Notes: a model not told the origin generated them from the sequence alone. 64,000 nucleotides of DNA from Davidsoniella eucalypti (GCA_004009845.1 RMBW01000117.1:9979-73978); one strand, 5' to 3'. Counted from the first letter of the stretch, positions 1-12,100 are shown. Numbers and translations: made by a program.

Positions 1-880
1 TTCGGCATTCAGCGTCGCCTGTCCACAGCGTTCCATCCTCAGACGGATGGCAGCCAAGAACGCAGTAATCAGGAGATTGAGACATACCTGCGCAATTTCT
101 GTTCCTTCGCCCAGGACGACTGGGCCTCCTTGCTGCCCCAAGCGCAACTCGCCCTAAACAACAGGATCTCTTCCGCTACAGGCCTCTCTCCTTTCTTCAT
201 GACCCACGGTTTTAACGTCGACATTATCGAACCATCTGTACAAGGGCCCCCAGCCTCGAATAAGTCTCCAGTGCGCGGGGCCCAGGATTGGTTAGCAAAG
301 CTAAGTGATGCTACCCAGTTCGCTATTGTCGCCATGGCGGCCGCCCAAGAACACCAGGAGAACAGTGCTAACCGTCTTCGCCAGCCCTCTGAAAGTTTCA
401 AAGTAGGAGACCTAGTTTACCTAAACACGAAGCACCTGACTACGGAAAGGCCTTCAAAGAAGCTAGACTGGCTAGCTAGACGGTACACTGTCCTGGAAGT
501 TGTAGGCAGCCATAACGTTCGCCTGAACGTACCCTCGGATATTCACCCAGTCTTTCATGTAAGCCTCATCCGACGCGCCCCAAACAACCCCTTGCCATCT
601 CAGGAGATTCAGGACGATGAGCCTGTCGCAATCACGGCTAGGGAAGCGCTTGAGGACCCCTCATTGGAGGCTGGTGAGTACAGGGTGGAGGCAATATTGA
701 AACAGCGCACTTCCCGAGGTCACAAGCAAGCCCTCGTCAAATGGCTAGGCTACCAAGATGCGACGTGGGACCCTGGAACATGTGGAAGACACTGTTGCCT
801 GGCGCATTCTTCACGAGAAAACCAAGAAGAACTGGGATGTCACTGTCCAGTCTCTGTACTCTGCCTGGTTATTGTCGTAG
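1..880 (+). mobile_element. Ty3/gypsy chromovirus pol fragment (integrase C-terminus and chromodomain), broken
   Basis: The reading frame is open from base 1, so the element continues upstream of the window. It encodes the end of a Ty3/gypsy integrase: a FHPQTDGSQER motif at about bases 31-63, then the GDLVYLNTKHL-type module near base 402, and HPVFHVSLIR near 544, which is typical of chromoviruses. A chromodomain follows (EYRVEAILKQR at about 679, then VKWLGY near 739). At about bases 770-775 the frame shifts: the rest of the chromodomain tail reads in the next forward frame and stops at 878-880. The first frame runs on to 1173, but that extension has no family character. The copy is therefore probably not functional as read. 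Integrase identity is firm; whether the shift is a real mutation or a sequencing error cannot be told. Confidence 0.88.
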
Positions 881-1168
881 AGCAAATCCGACAAGGGCTA
901 TGGCGTGACCCTCGACACACGCAATCCTCTCCGCTGGAGGCTATGCCGCAGACCACTGCGCCACGACGACCGCTTGCGCCCCCTGGCGCCTACCGCTTCC
1001 GGTATCTTTACCCTGTTTGGAAAGTGTTATTTTTGTTTTATTGGATTGTTACCATGGCTCATCTTGTTTTCTGTTATTTGTCATATTGCATTAGTTGTTT
1101 GAAGGAGTTTTTATGGGTTTTTGTTGTAAAATTAGTAAATTTTTTCTGCCGGTGGGGGGGGAGACTAT

Positions 1169-1527
1169 TGTAAGGGTCTAAGGCCCATTAGTATTGGCCA
1201 AGTCATGCCTTGGCCCTACTTGACTTTGACATAAATAGGGACCGATTCCCTCGTAGTTTAGTCTTAGTTTCTCTTTCTCCTTCATCGGTCTCAATCGAAT
1301 CATCCTTTTACGACCAGTTTTCTTCGCAACTCCTCGTATATCGTCTCACCTGCCTGCCCGTCCATTACACCTGGTGCGCTGATGACGCACGACGGGCGAA
1401 CCGGCGGGGTAACGTTCCTGGCACCATCGTGCACAGCACTGACTGGTGTAACCCAAGAAGGAGAAAGCGAGAAAAAATAGGAGAAAAAAGAGGAAAATCA
1501 TGGTGGCAGACAAAATTGTGGGTTACA
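1169..1527 (+). repeat. Probable 3' LTR of the Ty3/gypsy element
   Basis: A G-rich polypurine tract (1151-1164) lies just before TGTAAGGG at 1169, where a 3' LTR should begin. A TATA-like word (CATAAATAGGG) sits near 1230, as in LTR promoters. The best 3' end is GGGTTACA at 1520-1527, giving TGTAA...TTACA termini and a 359-bp LTR. The 5' LTR is outside the window, so the boundaries cannot be confirmed by comparison. Another TGTAACCC word at 1447 leaves the end uncertain. Confidence 0.5.
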
Positions 1528-1796
1528 CAACTAAATGCGGAAGACTCTTCACAGGCGAGAGCAAACAGTAAAAGCTTTTCCAAACGCTTAAAATTTACCG
1601 TGAAAAACTCGCTACGACGCAAGAAACAAGTTCTGCAGTAACAAGAAGTCAACTGGCTTAAGAGAAAGAGTTTATTCCAAACTTTGTAGTATGGTCTTGG
1701 GTGCGAAGGGAGTTATAACAAAAAGTTGTCTGAGTCTGACAAAGTGAAAGCAGAGAGAGAGAGGACAAGAACGAATCGTGTTGAACAGTCAACAAT

Positions 1797-1856
1797 AAAA
1801 GAACTAGACAAGAATAAGGAGTGGAGACGGCCTCCTTATTCTTGTCTAGTTCTTTT
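1797..1856. repeat. 25-bp perfect inverted repeat with 10-nt loop
   Basis: The left arm is 1797-1821 (begins AAAAGAACTAGACAAGAATA) and the right arm 1832-1856 is its exact reverse complement. The spacer is 1822-1831. There is no mismatch over 25 bp. A transcript from either strand would fold into a long stem-loop. No flanking duplication or coding frame explains it. Confidence 0.95.
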
Positions 1857-2428
1857 CTTCCCTCTCTATCTACTTTAACTTCTATCAATACAATATCCTT
1901 TCTACTTCCGCAAGCCTCGTTCTCGCCATAGATCCTTTCAAATCCAGTATGGGAGTAGGAGAATACCGAATGGATGAGATTGTTCGAAGTCGCAAATACG
2001 GAAGTCACGGGCAAGAACTGTTAAATTGTCAGGTTACACAAATCATACGTAGGAATTTCTAGAGCATTTCACTGACACAATGATAGCATTAGAAGGGATT
2101 ATCAAGCGTCAACAATTAAAATATTATTCACTAGAACCACCCAATAGCCTTTAGCCTCAAGCATTACATCTTGTTTAAGCTTCTTTTTCTCTTTCTTTTA
2201 CTGCATTTATCTCACCTTGGTCATATCATCACTTGTTTCGTGTTGTGTTTACTTGACTTCACATTTTATGTTCACATGGTATTCCTTTTCTCAGGCTTCT
2301 TTATTAAAATTGGTATAAATCAATGTTTCCCAACAGGAGCGGGGGCATACAGATGTAAAGGGCCAAACCCCGACTTTTCTATATAAACCAAGATCTCTAA
2401 CCTCCACTATAGAATTGTTGTTTGTTAG

Positions 2429-2478
2429 GGTTCGACTCATAACCTTGATAGTTAACCACTAAGACGTTACCTACGCCG
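2429..2478 (-). repeat. Possible tRNA-related SINE head (degenerate pol III boxes)
   Basis: On the minus strand this reads with an A-box-like word (TCTTAGTGGTTAAC, 2464-2451) followed by a B-box-like word (GAGTCGAACCC, around 2438-2428). The spacing is shorter than in a true tRNA and no cloverleaf forms, so this is not an intact tRNA gene. It resembles the 5' part of a tRNA-derived SINE. No clear tail or target duplication was found. Confidence 0.3.
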
Positions 2479-2539
2479 AAAACAATATTTTACATTTTCA
2501 GTATGACTATCTCCGAACAATTTACAGTTTCTCCTTCCA

Positions 2540-2589
2540 CATCTTCATAGTTAGATAGGCCAATAAGATTAATGAATTTCAAAAACAAA
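2540..2589 (+). mobile_element. Short retroposon-like insertion, copy D (diverged)
   Basis: This 50-bp insert starts CATCTTCATAG, carries AATAAGATTAATGAAT, and ends in an A-rich tail (TTTCAAAAACAAA). It is bounded by a perfect 10-bp direct repeat TCTCCTTCCA at 2530-2539 and 2590-2599, which I read as a target-site duplication. The middle differs from the other three copies (TTAGATAGGCC instead of CTCTATAGCTCC), so this is the most diverged member. Confidence 0.75.
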
Positions 2590-2920
2590 TCTCCTTCCAT
2601 TCCTGATTGCAAACCACTTCGGTTTCTTTAGTTTCTCGTCCGGTTTTTAGTCAGTCTTGATACTTAAATCCTTCTTCTCAGCCTTAATTCCCACTTCTTT
2701 TCTATATCACATCCTATTTCAATTTTCATACAATTTCTTTTCTGTGGTTTTCAGGCCACTCTCTCTTTTTAAGGTGAGCAAGTTTTCTTGGAGCTTCCAG
2801 GGTTTGCTCTTTCTCAATTTACTCTGCCCCTTAACTCTTTTGTCGTCCGTAAAGATATCAGCACTTCGACTTGCGAGATAGTTGACAACATTTTTGACCA
2901 ATGGTACTAGATAGAAACTA

Positions 2921-2981
2921 TACATCTTCATAGCTCTATAGCTCCATAAGATTAATGAATTAAAAAAATAAATAAAAACAA
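2921..2981 (+). mobile_element. Short retroposon-like insertion, copy A
   Basis: The 61-bp insert has the family core: CATCTTCATAG at its start, ATAGCTCTATAGCTCC in the middle and ATAAGATTAATGAAT before an A-rich tail (2961-2981). A perfect 12-bp direct repeat AGATAGAAACTA lies at 2909-2920 and 2982-2993. The layout is that of a target-primed retroposon: defined head, A-rich tail, target duplication. There is no coding capacity. Confidence 0.85.
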
Positions 2982-5900
2982 AGATAGAAACTAGTTGCGC
3001 AGAGGCATTTTAGAACCGTAAAAGGACATGGTCTATAAAAAAATATTTAAAAAAAGAGAAAGTGGTGATGAAGCCAGATTATGAGGCAAATTTAGGACCT
3101 GACTGAGAAAGAGGCATGATGGGAGGAATAAAGATACCGAATTAAGATACGGAAAGAAAATAGAGACTAGTTAAAGAAGGACATGTGATTTGAAAATCCG
3201 AGAATAAAACCCTTAGTAGAAAATGTGAAATTACAAAATAGAGAATGCAATGGAAACGAACGGAATGCATCAGATAACGACTTTTTAGGAAAAAAAGATA
3301 CGACACAAGAGTCACTAGAAAATTCTCATCACCGCAAACAAAAGGGCGGAATGAAGACGGTACCTATCACGTGGAAGGGTGTGATATGAACGTCAGGACA
3401 CAATGCTATAGCTAGTATGGAAACTAGAGGAACTTGGTGAGATCTTATGACAAAGAAAGAAATATTGTATGATGATTTGCATTAAAAAGAAAGAACCAAA
3501 ATACTACAGATGGAGAGCAAGGGTATCTAGACCTGCTAATAAGAAGTGGCTTGGTAGGTTTATATAACTAGTGCTTTGTTGGACTTTGAGTGAGCGTTGA
3601 CCAAGCTGAAGCTGAATGAGTTGACTATGAGATGGCTCTTTGTCGATGAAGTTGCCAAGCTGGCTAAGAGACTCCCTCCGCCTCGGTCCCGTATCTATCA
3701 TTCTTTTATATACATTCCTGGTGAGCGATTAGTAAAGGATCAAAACGAAGAACAGCAACAACGTTATAGTGATCTCAGCCTCCAAAAAGAATTTCAGATT
3801 GAAGGTTTAAATATTGAGAGTGAGACAATAGAAATAGCTAGCGTTGAAATTCTGTAGAGCAGGTTTAGTCAGAATCTGCAAAGAACAAGAGGAAATCGTA
3901 CGGATACTTCCAGACTTGAGTTTCATGATGAAAATGTTAAATATGGCTACATAACTAGCTAGTGAATGAGGCAATTTCTAACAATAGCTAGTGATGATTC
4001 AAGTTCGGGCCTTGACCGAACTGGCCTTGATAATAGTGGTATATAAGAAAGCCAACTGCATTTACATTCACTCTTGATACTTTATCATCTACCATACCAC
4101 CTCGACTTTCCACTTGGTCTTCAGAACCTTTACAGCTTGACACAACCATCATTAATCACATCTACTTATTTCACTCTACAATCTTCTATTCATTCAAAAT
4201 TGTTATAGACCGCTTTGTGTCCTTGTATGATAAAAAGGTAATGGTCTAGATGATGACATAGAGGAAGAAGGAATAGATGGTGATAATACAAGACGATCTG
4301 AAAGGAGCAAAGATTGGCAACGTGAACCAAGAGTCAGAATTATTTATCAAGGCCGGTTATAACAGTTACTTACCTTTAGAAATGTAAACATTTTAGAGGC
4401 TATAATGTTTTGAACCAGTGCGGTAGAAGAGATCTAGAATGTGCAGTTGAATCTAGTTGAAAATTATGATAGCTAAGGGCTTTCTTTTATTGACTATCCC
4501 ACTTATTAAACTTGGTATTGTAAAGGGAAGATATTTATTAGCAGTATTTCTTATGGTCCTTGAGACCAACTGGTAGAGGAGGTGGCATAGCGTAACCGGG
4601 GAGCGGATCAAAAACAGAAGGCTTCAGGAGAGGTACACGGGAGATGAGATGAGATGCCTTTTCTAGTTCTAGGCAAGGCAAGATGATGGGAGTGATTGAA
4701 CATCTATATAAAGTTTAGACTGGCCGATACGTTGAGGCACAAATCTGCTAGAGCGTCGTTCATACAACCAAGGTTTTTGCTGTACAAGATCGATGAATTG
4801 AAGAAAAATAAGACCACACTTGGTCTCTAGAACAAAAAATAGAGCCAAATATCTGCTTGGGGGTATTTTTCCATGGTATCCTGCATATCTCGTCTCCGGC
4901 TGCAATTGTTTTTAAGATCAGATCAGAAACGTCGTCACAATAAGCAAATGATAGCGCGTAGATATGACTACGTACACGGCTCCCAGCTTGGATGAAGACC
5001 ATAACAAGTAAAGAAAGGAGAGGTCATGTAGGCGCTAGATATCATGTCGCACGGAAACTCGGCGAAATCGAGGAGATAAAACCAATCATCTTGCTAGTAT
5101 GTGGCGTAGCATCAAGCATTGTATTCAGGACTGGCATCAATGGGCTTTGTTTAGCTATGTTTCTGGATCAAGTACGGCTGACTAGTAAGTCTCGAGATCT
5201 TAGAGATGCCAAAGCGTCGGGAGGGCTTCTGGAAATATCAAGAGAAGTTTGAATTCCTTTGATGTGAAGGTGAGGGGGCAAGCGCCTACGTTACCATATG
5301 AACTAGTTGGTTTACAACAATGAGAACATAATTATGATGTCATTAACTGCTGTGAGTGGGTTTGATTTGCTTAATTATCTCATTTTGTGTTTTTTTAATA
5401 CTTCTATTCACCCCCTCTTAGAATCATGTGGAACTTGGTTGTCATTTCCATTATAACACTCAAGTCTGTAAGTGTTATATTTCCTTCTGTTAACTATTTT
5501 AGATCTGACTATACTCTTCCTTCAGTCTTCTTTCCTAAACAAAATAACAACACAGAAATCGAAATAACAGAACAAGTATAGACTTATTCGGGGAGAGGAA
5601 AGCATTATGCGTGAAATAGAGGGGGATGTGACATAACAATCACAGAATATAGATCGATATGAATCAAACGACAGTACAAATAGACCTTGGTATAGAAACT
5701 AAAAGAGCTTTGGGAGTCTTGTTTTCTTAAAATAACCAATGAAGGGCTTGAGTACGGAAACTAAAAGGACGACAAGAAGACGGATTCCGGGAGTTACAGA
5801 AAGGACCGTCAGAGTATTAATTACCATACAGAGGCCAACTTTTATGATAAATATTCACAACTACTCCTCAGTAGTGAAGGTCAAGCCCAAATAGGTCGCA

Positions 5901-8083
5901 AGAAAGTTGTCCACGAAATCTAAAATCAAGATGCTACTATCATGGGCAGGGGAAACATATATGTGTGAGTCGAAGAGAAGATTCACTCACCCACGGCCAA
6001 AAACAGACAAATTGGATAATTGCTGGTAGTTCTAAATCTGAGTGTCATGACGATAGCACGACGGACGGAAAAGGGAACAGCAAGTGATGATCAAATGTGA
6101 GTTGAGGAAGTGAATAAAACCAGATAGTCAAGGAAGAAACGAAGATTGTTCGTTGATGCCACAGAAAGCGGACAATAGATGAAGCTTCTATAATCTCACA
6201 TGAGGATCACACAGTCTCTTCCTTCGTCATATACATTCATTATATATAATTATATGTAGGAAATTCAAGTCGATTAACTGACTACCCTTTTTCTCAGTTA
6301 CTTGTTTGCCAATCTGCTGGTCTAACTGTCTGTTTATCAGCCACTTTGTACAGTTCCAGGTCATATTAAACCCTCTCGTCAGATCTTTAACTCCATTACT
6401 TCTATCAAACTCCTCTGGCCTTTGATCACCTGTATCTTTATATATATTATGTCCCAGTTCTGCCTAAATATTCTCTCAAGACTTCCAATATTTGTTTTTT
6501 TCTTCGGCTTTCTATGACCAAACTTTAGTCCCAATATTTGTTGTCTTTTGTATATCCTTATTTTTCCATAACTTGGTTTCTTTGGTCTCTATTATACTTG
6601 AGTCATTCTTCGTCGTAAAAGTCGCTTTCTTTTGATATCCATACTCTTTGTTATTTTATCATTTATTTGCTTGATAAGTCTCTAGGTTTTTCCCATCTCT
6701 CGATTCTTCAACCTCCCATTCTTCGATTCTTGCTCACATGTTCTCTACTACGATTGCCATGTCATTAACCCTCTCTCAGATCAAGATACTGATAACTTCC
6801 ACTCGGGCATACTTCTCCTATTCGGTTGCTCCTGGTGATGAGTAACATGCATTTTCTCGGGGTTAGTCTTTATGCCGAGACAAGAACCGTCCATGGATCT
6901 GAGGAATCGAATTTCTTTGGCAGAACATATCACTCAAGAAAATCTAGCTAAAGTTTAGGTTTGTTAAGGGCGGGGGCAGTATCCCCAAAGTCGTCAACCC
7001 TTCCACCCCGTTCGACCAGAAATGGAGTAAGCCAGGAGGTTTTCGTGACTAACGGACGCTTTGCAAGCTACAATAGCGACTTGAGCTACTCTTCCGGGTG
7101 TGACCAGTCAACAGATGTCTTGAAAGGCGGAGGCTACTAGTATTCTTACTTGGACTAAGGTTGACAGTCGAGGAACCACGGAAAAGAAAACAAGATGTCA
7201 GGAAATCGAAAGACTAAAACAAGAGGAGAACTTGTTTAGAGGAAGATGCGAGGTAGTAATCACGAAAGGATGCCTCAAGTATGAAAGTTAAACGGATTGA
7301 AATCAGGACAGAGAGACCGACATGGAAGCTGATAAAGACGAGGCTTTTCTGACAAGCAATTAGTAAGAGGTGAATACAAGATAGAAATGGTGTAAATTTA
7401 TGGTTAATTCTACGGAAGAGAGAGCAAAGGATAGAGTTGTTATTAGAAGCGAGGATGAAATTTACACAAGTTGAAAGTCGGAAGAGAAGATTTATTAGTA
7501 TGTAGATAGAAAAAACAGGAGGATGATACAATATATGTACCTGTAGCTGTAGGCCTTGAGTGTCGAAATTAAAGCGACAGTCGAGTCAGCTAATAGAGAT
7601 ATTCACTAGAGAATTTGATATGGCTCGAGACTGAGATAACGCAATGCCCACAAAAGCAAGCCAATTTAAAAAGGACAATCGAAGAAGCAGAATAGTACGT
7701 TAGTGCCTGATAGACATCATGACATCTCCTAACCCTAATAGAGGGTAGATCACGCTTCTATGAACTCGATAAGTGGATAAAGGTAATAGCCAAGAAAAAT
7801 CTCAAGTAAGTACTGAGTCGGTCGAATATGTCGGCTATCAGCAATCGCAAAGACGAACCACTGAGCGATTCTTTGATTCTTCTAATTTTCAACTGTGACT
7901 TCAAGGCTATTCTTGTATGTACTAGAATGACTTGGTTTTATATATACGGTGCCCAGCTTCAACCTATTTTTATGCAGGCTTGTTTACTTATTCAATGACT
8001 ACGTTGAGCTCTATGTGACTTTTCCTCTGATAGGATTGGTAATATGTAGCTAGATAGGTTTTTTGCCTTGATATAGATATGAT

Positions 8084-8647
8084 TTATTGTATTGGATATA
8101 GCTTTGAGTCATTAATACTATTGCGTGTGCTGTCATTAGTTCTCCGCAAAAGTATCGGTGTATCATTATTTCCATTGATGAATGATATGATATCAGAGTT
8201 GGCTATCATATGAGAACCTCCAGAGGACTGCAGTGCATCATTAGCTAGTAGACTCTGGATTATTTGGCGTTGATTGAATGTCTCTCTCGTGACATCCCGG
8301 GTGCGACGATATATTGAGGCATTTTGTCGTAGTAACCCAGGGTCAATATTGTCGACTATATTCGGGACTATCATTTTTGGTGGGTTTACGACTCCGATTT
8401 CATGTAGACGATGGTCAAAAGCATGCTGATCTTGGTCAAGTGTATCTTGGGTCCCTAGAGCAGATTAGTTTGTGCATTGAGGCATTGGGGAGGAACCAAA
8501 TATACCACTGCTGGCTAGCTCCGAGGCTAGCTCTGAAGCACTTGTTTTCTGATGAGGATCAGTAACTGCTTCACTTCGCGTTATCGGACTCGTCTTTGGA
8601 TATGTTCGAGCTCCCTTTGAAGCCGCCCTCGAGGCTGCTGATCCCAT
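8084..8647 (-). CDS. Small conserved fungal protein with N-terminal MGxxxS motif (one intron)
   Basis: Predicted exons are 8647-8506 and 8454-8084, giving 170 residues. Read without splicing, the frame is interrupted by TAA at 8467-8465. A 51-nt intron (8505-8455) with GTATAT donor, CTAAT branch point and CTCTAG acceptor removes that stop and keeps the frame on both sides, which is strong support for a real gene. The protein starts MGSAASRAASKGARTYPK, matching an N-myristoylation pattern (Gly2, Ser6). It has a Ser/Ala-rich linker, then a segment HAFDHRLHEIGVVNP. From memory this resembles an uncharacterised family in many filamentous ascomycetes that begins MGSAASK..YP; I cannot verify this. 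It is divergent from the ABC transporter gene. Function is unknown. Confidence 0.62.
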
Positions 8648-9192
8648 GTTGTTTGACTCGGAAGCTGATAAAAGTGAGCAGTGGTTATGTTATGAATTTC
8701 TGCAGTATCTGCCAATATACATATGGTTTAGTAAGCCTAACGCAAAGTGACGTATGTTTTGGTAGACTTGGGCAACAGCAAGCTCAGATTGTTATTGTGC
8801 AGACTGGACCCACCTGAGCTTCTTTTTCCGGCTAGGCCAGCCACTTGTGGAGTAGTTGCGCTTGAAACAGAGCGGCTGCCTTGTTCCTGGTCCCTGTCGC
8901 AATATAGTAGTTGTATACATTAACTAACTATAGTGAACTAGTTATAGCATAATATTCACCCCAGTATTAAATGCTCTTGACGTACATACATATTTGTATT
9001 CCACTATGAGCAACTCGGCCTCTTTCTCTTCAATCAACTTGTTTATGCATCACTTTTGTTGAGCCTCGCAGTTCATACCACTCAACATCACACTTCAACC
9101 ATATAAAGCCGCGATATTCTTCTCTCCAACCTTCCGTCTAATGATCTGACACTATTAAGCGACACCTTTCAATATCTTGGACGCGACGCATC
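8648..9192. promoter_or_regulatory. Divergent promoter interval (small gene / ABC transporter)
   Basis: This 545-bp gap separates two gene starts that face away from each other, so it should hold both promoters. I see a TATA-like word (CATATAAAGC) near 9100, about 90 bp before the ABC transporter start. No other element can be named with confidence. Confidence 0.5.
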
Positions 9193-12100
9193 ATGGTCCG
9201 GATCTCACTCAGGGCGATTGCCGCCGGGGCTCTCGTCTCCATCTCACTAGCGCATGCGAAGACATACTCGAAGAATGACATGATGCGTGCACAAATGGCC
9301 TTGATGCAAGACGCACCGGATGGCTGTCCTCCTTGGTACGAATAATCCCATCGTTGTCATAATTTGCGGCGCCAGCGTTCACGATCGCTAATGTTCATTA
9401 CAGCTTCAACTGCCTGCTTCCTTCCAACACCTGCGCCCAGTATGGATCTTGCAACGAGTTCAACGGGAAGTGCGATTGCCCAGATGGCTTTGGTGGCGAG
9501 GACTGCCTAGAACCACGTATGCTTGCGATCACAACACCCCATACAGGATATCATTTATTAATTACAGTGTTTAGTGTGTGGATCTCTCGCGAGAGGCAAG
9601 GATAGACCGATGCGATCGAGCCGTTCGACTTGCGAATGCGACGAAGGTTGGTCTGGAATCAACTGCAACCTATGCGCAACCGACCAAGTGTGTAATGCCT
9701 TCATGCCCGAAAATGAAGGTGGCATCTGCTACCAAAGTGGCGATGTCGTCAAGAATAATTACCAAATGTGCGATGTTACCAACAAGAAGATCAAAAACTT
9801 GCTTGGTGACCGTAAACCGCAAGTTACATTTACATGCGATAAGATAGATGCTACCTGTCAATTTCAATGTAAGCTATACAAGCACGTCCACCATCTAACT
9901 TTGGTTACTAACTTTGTACTGCATAGTCTGGGTTGACGAAATCGAATCATTCTATTGTGACCTCAGCGAGTGCTCCTCTTCCTCTGACTTTTCCTCGACT
10001 TCGAACAAGACCGCCTACTCATGTCCCGAGATCAAGTGCAGCTGTATCCCTGATCGTATGATGTGTGGCCAGGATGGCTCTCTCGATATCAGCGAATTCT
10101 TGGATGAAGGTGTCAATGGCCCAGCCAAATTCCAGTGTTCGCAGGAACCAGGTGGTCCCAGAGACTGCGAGTTCAAAGAACCAGCCATGGACGAACTGAT
10201 ACAGAACTTGATTGGCGATGCAAGCATTCTTTTAACCTGCAATTCCGGCGAGTGTTTATACCACACTGAGATACCAGGTTATGAGCCACCTGTCAAGACT
10301 ATCAATACACCTCTGATAGCCACCGTTATCGGGATATCATCTCTGTTTGTTGTAGCTACTATCTTGACAGTTTGGTATTTGTCTCGCAGAAGCCTACAGC
10401 AAGGAGCGATTCGCCTGGAAGACTCGGATGATGACACGTCAAAGCTCATGATTGATCATAAACCAGCTGCCATCATGTGGCAGAATGTCTCGTACGCCTT
10501 GAACGGAAAGCAAATTCTATCACATATCCAGGGTATCACTCGGCCAGGCGAGATAACTGCCATCATGGGTGCTTCCGGTGCCGGCAAAACCACCTTTCTT
10601 GATATTCTTGCCCGTAAGAACAAGCGAGGTCTTGTGACTGGCGACTTTCTAGTCAATGGAGAAGTCGTCTCTGACGATGATTACAAACAGTTTGTCGGCT
10701 TCGTTGATCAAGAAGATACCATGCTTCCGACCCTTACAGTCCATGAAACCATCCTGAACAGCGCTCTTCTTCGTCTCCCTCGCACTATGACTCGTTCATT
10801 CAAGGAACAGCGGGTTATTGAGGTTGAAAAGCAACTAGGCATCCATCACATCAGGGACTCTCTGATTGGATCTGAAGAGGGCAAAGGCCGCGGCATCTCT
10901 GGTGGCGAAAAACGTCGCGTTGGTATCGCCTGTGAGCTGGTCACTAGCCCTTCGATTCTATTCCTAGATGAGCCTACTAGTGGTCTAGATGCGTATAACG
11001 CTTTCAACGTTGTTGAATGCCTGGTAAACCTAGCCAAGAACTACAACCGAACTGTCATCTTTACGATCCACCAGCCTCGCTCCAACATCGTCGCTTTGTT
11101 CGACCGTCTTATCCTCCTCGCTAAAGGCCAGGCCGTTTTTTCGGGTCCATTCTCTCAGTGCCAAAGCTATTTCGATGGCCTTGGGTACTCTTGCCCAACT
11201 GGCTTCAATATTGCAGACTACGTAGTCGATCTGACTATGCACGCCGCTAGTACTGTCGGATCTCTCCACCAATCGGCCTATACTGAATCTTCTAGTACCG
11301 AAATCAGCAACGCATCTACAGTAAAGTCAGTCCCCGGTGAATCTAATGCCAGTACAGATGCTCAAGCCACCGACGGCGCATCATCTCGCCCATCTAGTAA
11401 ACGCAAGAACTCTCTACGTGCTAAACAGGAACGTAAACTCTACACTAAACGCACCGGTCAGGTTGAAACCGCTGCTTCGTCTGATGCTGGTGGTGAGGAC
11501 GGCTTGAACTACCGCCTAAGACGCCAGACCGCTCTTGATTCAGATGACATTCATGATCTGCCCCCCTCAGCTTACGCCAGAACTGAACTGGACGACCTCG
11601 TCAAAAGCTTCAAGCTATCTGAAATATTCAGTGCCACCGGATCCGAAATTTCAGATGCTAAGACTATAGCTCGCGTTACGAATGGAGAGAACAATGGCCG
11701 TAACCAGGACTCGCCGGTTCTTGGTGTTGGTTACCAGCGTATCGGTTATCTCTCACAATTTTATATTTTGTCTCAACGTACATGGAAGAATCTTTACCGA
11801 AACCCCATGCTGATGCTTACTCACTACGCCATTGCCATTCTGCTTGCCGTATTGTCTGGTTATCTCTTCTATGGTATCACCGATGACATTGCCGGCTTCC
11901 AGAACCGCCTTGGTCTCTTCTTTTTCCTACTCGCCCTATTTGGATTCAGCACTCTGACTAGTTTGAATACCTTCGCTCAAGAAAGACTGCTCTTTGTTAG
12001 AGAACGCGCTAATGGGTACTACTCCCCCATCACATACTTTACTGCAAAAGTTGTGTTCGATATAGTCCCTCTGCGTATCATCCCCCCTGTCATCATGGGC

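Larger units (their letters stand above)
1528..8083. other. A+T-rich gene desert with small repeats
   Basis: I find no convincing gene in these 6.5 kb. Open frames are short (under 120 codons), have no recognisable motifs and lack fungal splice patterns. The base composition is clearly richer in A and T than the gene blocks. The interval holds a 25-bp perfect hairpin (1797-1856), a possible tRNA-related SINE head (2429-2478) and two short retroposon-like insertions (2540-2589 and 2921-2981). The flanking retrotransposon suggests a repeat-rich compartment. A mild mutation bias such as RIP is possible but was not measured. Confidence 0.6.

Noticed and set aside
880..1173. Extension of the integrase frame beyond the chromodomain
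   Set aside because: After about base 773 the family sequence continues in another frame, so this tail is a chance reading.
1446..1528. Small element bounded by TGTAACCCA and TGGGTTACA inverted repeats
   Set aside because: No flanking duplication; the right arm is better explained as the 3' end of the LTR that starts at 1169.
3597..3857. 86-codon plus-strand frame in the A+T-rich desert
   Set aside because: Length is within chance expectation and no similarity to a known family is visible.
8465..8467. In-frame TAA taken as evidence of a pseudogene
   Set aside because: A well-formed 51-nt intron removes the stop and keeps the frame, so an intact spliced gene is the simpler reading.
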